Shown one piece after another: positions 60,130 through 64,000 of a DNA stretch of 64,000 bases. Every line of letters begins with the position of its first letter. The first letter of the stretch is position 1. The stretch is from assembly GCF_016859285.1 (NCBI RefSeq), contig NC_053403.1, positions 3,540,948 through 3,604,947 on the forward strand, written 5' to 3'. Made by a program: the position numbers and the translations under genes. The DNA is from Xiphias gladius. Its lineage: Eukaryota > Chordata > Actinopteri > Istiophoriformes > Xiphiidae. The notes under the pieces are model-generated. The model did no database searches. It worked only from the letters and a program-made list of their open reading frames with translations, and was not told the DNA's origin.

Positions 60130-62738
60130 TCATGCTGTATCTTGAACCTTCAGCAGCGACTTTAAATGAACCGTCATTTGCTCTCGGCTGTGGTTGCTAT
60201 GTTGAGGCTTGTATTCTCCGACCCAGTGACTGGGCGGTTTCGGTAAGACACTGGGTGAGGGTGGCTCACTGAACTTAGCTCCAGCATAGACTTTCTCACC
60301 GTCTTTGAGGTATTCGGGCACAGTTTCAGCAGGCGGTGGGGTCATAATCTTCACGTTGTTGGAGGCATGGAGAGGTTTTTTCTGCCCTCGGGATGGAGTC
60401 TGGTGGAGAGAGGGGGGCTTATTGGGGCTGCCGTGATCTTTTTTCTTTGTGTTTTGAGAGGCACCGGGAGTTTGGTCCTGCTTGGGCTTGTGGCTCCGGG
60501 TATTCACATTTTGGGTCATTTGATCGTGTCTGGGAAGGTTGCGGGCAGTTTGGCCTCCTGGCTGCAGGGCCCCTCGGTCCAATCTGCCACTTTTGGATTT
60601 CAGCAGCTACAAAACAGACACAAATCGTTATGTGTAAGTGAGAGTGTGTTAAAAAAAAAAAAAAAAAAAAAAAGAGTTTGGCCAAACCACAAACCTTAAT
60701 CACACTTTCCACAAACTTCCTTCACAAACCTCATGTACCCTAATTTTATCGTCTATCCCTGTTCTATCATCACATAGACACATTCAATTATATTCTATTA
60801 AAAACATTTTCCACAAGTTCCACAGGAGTTTTTTTTTTTTTTTTTTTTAAATAACTATCACACATGTATTGCAGAGGGGGTGTCAGTACCGGCCCATAAT
60901 AACTGCAGACTTAAACAAGTCAATAACCGATCTGCTCCGTGACGATGTTTAACACACTGCTTTCATCATAAAAAATTTTGACAGTTTCTTTTGAGTGTTA
61001 CAAAACCTGCAGCTTCCTCTTTTCTTTTATTTCACAGACAGGCCTGTCAGCAATGTGCAACCTGGGGCATTTTTTTCCTCAGTGAAGAAGTAGAAAGAGG
61101 AAGACCGGATTGTGACGCCTTCTTTCTTAGCCACGAGGATTATTAACAGCGTCACTTCAAACTGCCTCAGGCACTACAGTGGATTTAGTCTCAAGAATGC
61201 ATGAACATTTTATATGTTTAATAAAGGCACATAACTTTTAAGGAGAACTTGTAAGCACATATCCTAAAAACTGTGACATAAATAGGGCCGCAACTAACCA
61301 GTATTTTCAACTACTGATTATTTTGAGAGTTAACCATATAATCATGTGGTGTATAAAATGTCAGTGAATAGTGAAAACTTCCCAATTGCATAGACCACGC
61401 TGAAGTCTCCCAGCATCTTGTTTTTTCCAAAAACTCTACAAATTTCAATTCACGGTAATAAAAGGACTACGAAAACTGGCAAATGATCACATTTAAGAAA
61501 TGAAAAATTGGTGCCTTTACTTAAAATTAAGATTTTGACAATGACAATTTATCAATCATCAAAGCTGTTGCCAACTAATTTTCTGCTGATTGACTAGTAA
61601 ATTAGGGAGCTCTCAGGAGAGGAAGGCTATGCAAGTCAGATTGAGGTAGTTTTACTTCACCTGAGTATTTCCATTTCATAACACTTCACATTTCTACTTC
61701 ACTACATTTCAGAGGGAAATATTTTACTTTCTACTCTGCTACATTTATCTGACACCTGTTGCTACTTTAAAAATGAAGATTTTCTGCATAAAATAAATAT
61801 GAAGGGCTTATAAAATATGATGCCTTAGTATGGATTAAACCAGCTGACAGAAAACACAAGAGGAATCGAAACAATTAGTAGACTTACAACTATTTGGATA
61901 ACTGAGTCATTTTTCATGTAAAAATACAAAAAAAATAAAATAACTTTCATGACTTCAGCTTGTCAGATGTGAGGAATAGTTGTTTCTCATTTTTATCAGT
62001 TGATATTAAAATACACTTTCTGACGGTACTTACATACTTTTACTTAAGTAACGTTTTTGATGCAGGACTTTTACTTGTGATGGAGTACTTCTACTTAAGT
62101 AAAGGATCCGAGTACGTCTTCCATCACTGCATCCCTAACTTAAATAAAGGTGGGGCCGTAGCCCGAGTACCTATGTTAACCCTTCTATGAAATTATAGTT
62201 AGTTGGTAATAATTGAGGTGATTTGGCTGATAACAGCAAAGAGTGGAGGTCACAATAGGTGTAAACAGCATCTTCCTTATCTCATAAACTAACTGACTTT
62301 GTGGTACACCGCTAATTGTTTGTCAGTTAACCCTTGAGGCCATAAAGGGCAGCAGGACCGCAGATGATGGCAGCTACACGCCGGGGGACTTACCTCTTTC
62401 CTGGGTCCCTGTTTGAGATGATGAAGGGTCAGTGAGGTTTGCGTGCCGGCAGGGAGCTCGGTACCGGGCTGAGCCGCGGGTCTGTTAGCAGAAGAGGCCG
62501 TCAGAGGGCTGTTGTTGTTGTGGTCGGACAGGCGGACGTTGGGACTGTTCCTCGGAGGTTTCTGGTGCTGCAGCGGCGCTGTCGACCGCAGCTTCCTCCC
62601 TCCTTTCTTCAGCAGCGCCTGCCTCGCTTTGTTGCCCGTGTTCACCCCGTCGTTGCTGGAAATCAGCGTTACCGGATTGTTGTTTTCGACGTTGCCGATG
62701 TTGGCTTCATCGCTGTGAGCCGGAGATCCGTCCAACAT
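60130..62738 (-). CDS. pnrc1: Proline-rich nuclear receptor coactivator, PNRC1-like, two exons
   Basis: Exons: 62394-62738 (115 codons, donor GAG/gtaagt) and 60130-60606 (158 codons plus stop, acceptor ttttgtag), giving 273 residues. The C-terminus has the family hallmark YAGAKFSEPPSPSVLPKPPS followed by HW, a proline-rich SH3/DCP1-binding type motif, and then MTVHLKSLLKVQ, an LxxLL-like nuclear receptor box. QGPRKE/LLKSKSGR at the exon junction resembles PNRC1 more than the shorter PNRC2, as does the overall length. PNRC proteins bind nuclear receptors and link to mRNA decapping and decay. The N-terminal two-thirds is low-complexity, rich in Asn, Ser, Pro and Lys, and not conserved enough to check. 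The start was chosen as the first ATG of the long open frame; no upstream in-frame candidate is compelling. Confidence 0.88.
60648..60673. repeat. Long A-run (T-run in pnrc1 sense)
   Basis: About 25 A on the plus strand, that is poly-T in the pnrc1 intron starting about 42 nt before the exon 2 acceptor. A second run of about 20 T lies at 60830-60848. Confidence 0.9.
61630..62130 (+). repeat. Dispersed MITE-like repeat, nearly full-length copy in the pnrc1 intron
   Basis: Follows the family from 'tttacttcacctgagtattt' through 'tcactacatttcagagggaa' to 'ttacttaagtaaaggatccg' and ends 'cttccatcactgc'. The best-preserved copy in the window. Confidence 0.7.
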
Positions 62739-63130
62739 TTCTCTGGAGTTGCGAAAACATAAACAGGCTGTGAAATTCCTCTGCGGCTAAGTTTTTTTTT
62801 TTTTTGCTAACAACGTCACAAAGCTAACAGTTAGCTAAGTAGATAATACAATTTCGTATCCAAGTTGCCCTCCCGCAGAAAAAATTATTTAACGTATATA
62901 ACGTTATATTCTCGTCTCAGAAGTTTCTGCGTGCAATTTTTTTTGTCGGGTTTTAATTATTTCTGCTGCTAAAAATGTCGACAGACGTCTTATTCCGAAA
63001 TGGCGCGTCCGTGCAAGTGAGCTTGTAAAAGCAGCGGTAGCACAAATGCTAATTTAGCCACAATCAAAAACATGACGTCCGGGGAGGACTTTCAAAATAA
63101 GACTGCTTATTGACAACCGGGCAAAGCACA
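62739..63130 (-). promoter_or_regulatory. pnrc1 5' UTR and promoter side
   Basis: Sequence immediately upstream of the pnrc1 ATG. Modestly CpG-containing, with a T-run (62790-62803) and no assigned TATA box. The transcription start cannot be fixed. Confidence 0.4.
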
Positions 63131-63189
63131 GAGACCCATTGCCGACTGCTGCATCTGCAGGGCGTGAAATTTTCACAGTCTGGAAAGGG

Positions 63190-63500
63190 ATCGGCAGTAG
63201 AAGAGTAACTAAGTACGTTTACACAAGCACCGTACTTAAGTCCTAATGTGAGGTACTTTTACTTTACTTGAGTATCTTCTATTCATGCTACTTAATATGC
63301 CACAGCTCAGAGGGAAATTGTGTACTTTTTACAGCCCCACAAATATCTGACAATTATTGGTGATTTTCGAAATCAAGATATTTACATAGGAAACATGTGG
63401 AGAGATAATATAAGATGATGCTTTGCTATAGATTAAACTACACAACAGTTTATACAAGTTGATCTTAAATTTTACTTAATTAATCTCTCAGTAGATTGAC
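63190..63500 (+). repeat. Dispersed MITE-like repeat, 5' half
   Basis: Starts 'agagtaactaagtacgttta' and continues with 'cttttactttacttgagtat' and 'cagagggaaattgtgtactt'; same family as 61630-62130. Confidence 0.65.
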
Positions 63501-63899
63501 TAATTAATTAATTAATTGGCCATATCAAGATTTTCTTTTGCCACGTGAATATTTTAATAGTGTTTCAAAGACTTCTCCACACTCCTCCACACAAATTTAA
63601 ATATACAGGATTGAAAATACCGGAATCGGCATAGAAAACACCGATGATGTTTTTACATTCTTAATTGCAGAATGGAAAGTCCCTCCAGGTTGCAGATGAC
63701 ATTAGTACCGAATGGTCATAATTGTTATTGAAGCGTTAATGTAATAATATAATAATATTATAATCCTTTTATTGTATTATTGTCATTAATGAGATTATTG
63801 ATACATGCGGAAGAAACATTTCATTCTTGTAGCTGGTCTTATATATGATGTATTGCATTTTTTTTAAACTGAATAAATGTTTTGCATGTAAAAGGTTGA

Positions 63900-64000
63900 T
63901 TCGCAAAGTAACTATAACGTTCAGATAAATGTAGTGGGGTAAAAAGTACAAAATGTTAATAATGGGGGGGCCTATTTTGTAGCATAAAGTACAAGTACCT
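63900..64000 (-). repeat. Dispersed MITE-like repeat, reverse orientation, cut by the window edge
   Basis: 'cagataaatgtagtggggta' and 'aaagtacaagtacct' are the reverse complement of the family's 5' half, so this and 63190-63500 form an inverted pair. Confidence 0.6.

Noticed and set aside
1-64000. CRISPR array, bacterial operon or tRNA/rRNA genes
   Set aside because: No regularly spaced repeat-spacer structure, no bacterial gene organisation, and no tRNA or rRNA signature was noticed; the window is vertebrate nuclear DNA.

Overview
The window looks like nuclear DNA from a ray-finned (teleost) fish. Its genes are split into many small exons with GT/AG introns, and their proteins resemble vertebrate families. 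The non-coding DNA is AT-rich and full of microsatellites, Tc1/mariner and hAT-like remnants, and short dispersed repeats of the kind seen in teleosts. All recognisable genes lie on the minus strand.

Layout from left to right. (1) 0-12 kb is mostly repeats and simple sequence. It holds one probable first coding exon (7046-7216) of a type II membrane protein, possibly a Golgi glycosyltransferase, whose remaining exons would lie beyond the left edge. (2) 15079-25969 is a complete six-exon zfand3 gene (230 residues, A20-type and AN1-type zinc fingers). One of its introns carries a Tc1 remnant abutting a hAT/BED-finger remnant. (3) 29968-37870 is a complete ten-exon btbd9 gene (612 residues: BTB, BACK and two F5/8 type C-like repeats), with a 5' UTR exon near 38.2 kb and a Tc1 remnant in its first coding intron. 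(4) 39670-53185 is a tandem array of three related immunoglobulin-superfamily receptor genes. Copy 3 (49654-53185) is intact: signal peptide, V-type Ig, second Ig, stalk, transmembrane segment, ITIM-bearing tail. Copy 1 (40173-41839) has an open frame but is reduced: single Ig, second Ig exon replaced by a 24-nt exon, shortened tail. Copy 2 (44335-46714) is a pseudogene. (5) 53.3-60 kb is repeat-rich with no convincing gene. (6) 60130-62738 is a two-exon gene of the PNRC family, best matched to pnrc1, followed by its promoter side and more repeats.

zfand3, btbd9 and pnrc1 are unrelated housekeeping or regulatory genes, and nothing suggests they work together. The Ig array is the accessory part of the window. 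It is a young, unstable cluster in which homologous exons can be compared side by side, showing tail tyrosines kept in some copies and lost in others, exon loss, donor-site loss and frameshifts. I found no CRISPR array, rRNA, tRNA or convincing retrovirus.
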